Below, one piece after another: positions 63,760 to 64,000 of a stretch of 64,000 nucleotides of DNA (positions are counted from its first letter, which is position 1; each line of letters begins with the position of its first letter). A program made the position numbers and the translations under genes. The DNA comes from Pseudoxanthomonas sp. CF385 (GTDB lineage: Bacteria > Pseudomonadota > Gammaproteobacteria > Xanthomonadales > Xanthomonadaceae): positions 1,704,001 to 1,768,000 of the forward strand of contig NZ_FNKZ01000001.1 of assembly GCF_900104255.1 (NCBI RefSeq), read 5' to 3'. The notes below the pieces were generated by a model that was not told where the DNA came from, ran no database searches, and saw only the letters and a list, made by a program, of their open reading frames with translations.

Positions 63760-64000
63760 TCGGGTGCTACCGGCCCACGGCTCGGCGCTTCGCGGCGACG
63801 GCGGATCGCTTCCACGCATTCGCGGACCAGCTCCGGTCCGCGGTAGACCAGACCGGTGTAGCACTGCACGAGCGACGCGCCGGCGGACATCTTCGCCACC
63901 GCATCGGCCCCGGACAGGATGCCGCCCACGCCGATCAGCGGGATCGTGTCCGGCAGGCGCGTGCGCATGCGGCGCAGCACCAGGGTGGCCTGGCCCATCA
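63756..64000 (-). CDS. pyrD: Dihydroorotate dehydrogenase (quinone), C-terminal part at window edge
   Basis: The last 80 or so residues of the protein are visible; the gene runs off the right end. The segment VPLIGVGG-like ([19 protein letters not shown]) followed by [19 protein letters not shown] is the FMN phosphate-binding end of class 2 dihydroorotate dehydrogenase, which makes orotate for pyrimidine synthesis with quinone as acceptor. It overlaps murB by four bases. Confidence 0.88.
   Translation of the reverse strand, partial: MGQATLVLRRMRTRLPDTIPLIGVGGILSGADAVAKMSAGASLVQCYTGLVYRGPELVRECVEAIRRRREAPSRGPVAPE

Noticed and set aside
1..64000. tRNA, rRNA, CRISPR arrays, insertion sequences
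   Set aside because: I looked for cloverleaf ends, regularly spaced repeats and transposase-like frames and found none. Very small RNAs cannot be excluded by eye.

Overview
The window is GC-rich, gene-dense chromosomal DNA from a gammaproteobacterium. It most likely comes from a member of the Xanthomonadaceae (Pseudoxanthomonas, Stenotrophomonas or Lysobacter type). This rests on the gene order rpoE-rseA-mucD-lepA-lepB-DUF4845-rnc-era-recO, the desT-desC-desB cluster, strong similarity to remembered Xanthomonas proteins (for example LepA and RpoE), and TGTGGGAG-type palindromic repeats. The genus is an inference. I saw no rRNA, tRNA, CRISPR array, insertion sequence or prophage structural genes.

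Layout. 0-2 kb: an arsR-arsI organoarsenical module (arsI cut by the left edge) and an outer-membrane protein gene. 2-9.3 kb: small secreted proteins, a PlpD-type patatin autotransporter, an L,D-transpeptidase, an AraC-VOC-membrane protein operon and a GNAT enzyme. 9.3-20.3 kb: a FadB/FadJ-type beta-oxidation enzyme, then the divergent sigma-E/periplasmic protease operon and the translation/RNA-processing block through recO. 20.3-25.6 kb: an orphan receiver-Hpt protein, rlmD, a CYTH protein, nagZ, hpt, mtnP and a cold-shock gene. 25.6-32.2 kb: a flavin monooxygenase, aidB, a second L,D-transpeptidase, then desT divergent from desC-desB for unsaturated fatty acid synthesis. 32.2-41.8 kb: an MsbA-like exporter, a YigZ protein, an ECF sigma/anti-sigma pair, a large GAF-GAF-GGDEF-EAL protein and a von Willebrand A lipoprotein.

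41.9-44.4 kb is the part that stands out. It is a three-gene block of visibly lower GC: a GH19 peptidoglycan hydrolase with a peptidoglycan-binding domain, an upstream lipoprotein with a calcium-loop motif, and a coiled-coil single-pass membrane protein. The first two look like a peptidoglycan-degrading antibacterial effector and its periplasmic immunity lipoprotein, as known from the Xanthomonadales type IV secretion system. The C-terminus lacks the usual recognition motifs, and the third gene is unassigned.

44.5-64 kb: xseA, a probable copper-related group (sialidase-fold lipoprotein, DUF2946, TonB-dependent receptor), a RegB/RegA-type redox two-component pair, ispG, a PAP2 phosphatase, a REP-like palindrome, a pectinacetylesterase-family enzyme, a DedA-rhodanese fusion, an FHA-GGDEF cyclase divergent from a Ser/Thr kinase with TPR-like repeats, an EamA exporter, murB and the end of pyrD (cut by the right edge).

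Many neighbouring genes are coupled by ATGA, TGATG or GTGA overlaps (arsR-arsI, AraC-VOC-membrane protein, rpoE-rseA, rlmD-CYTH, nagZ-hpt, aidB-L,D-transpeptidase, desC-desB, sigma-anti-sigma-yigZ, pyrD-murB), so I treat these as operons.
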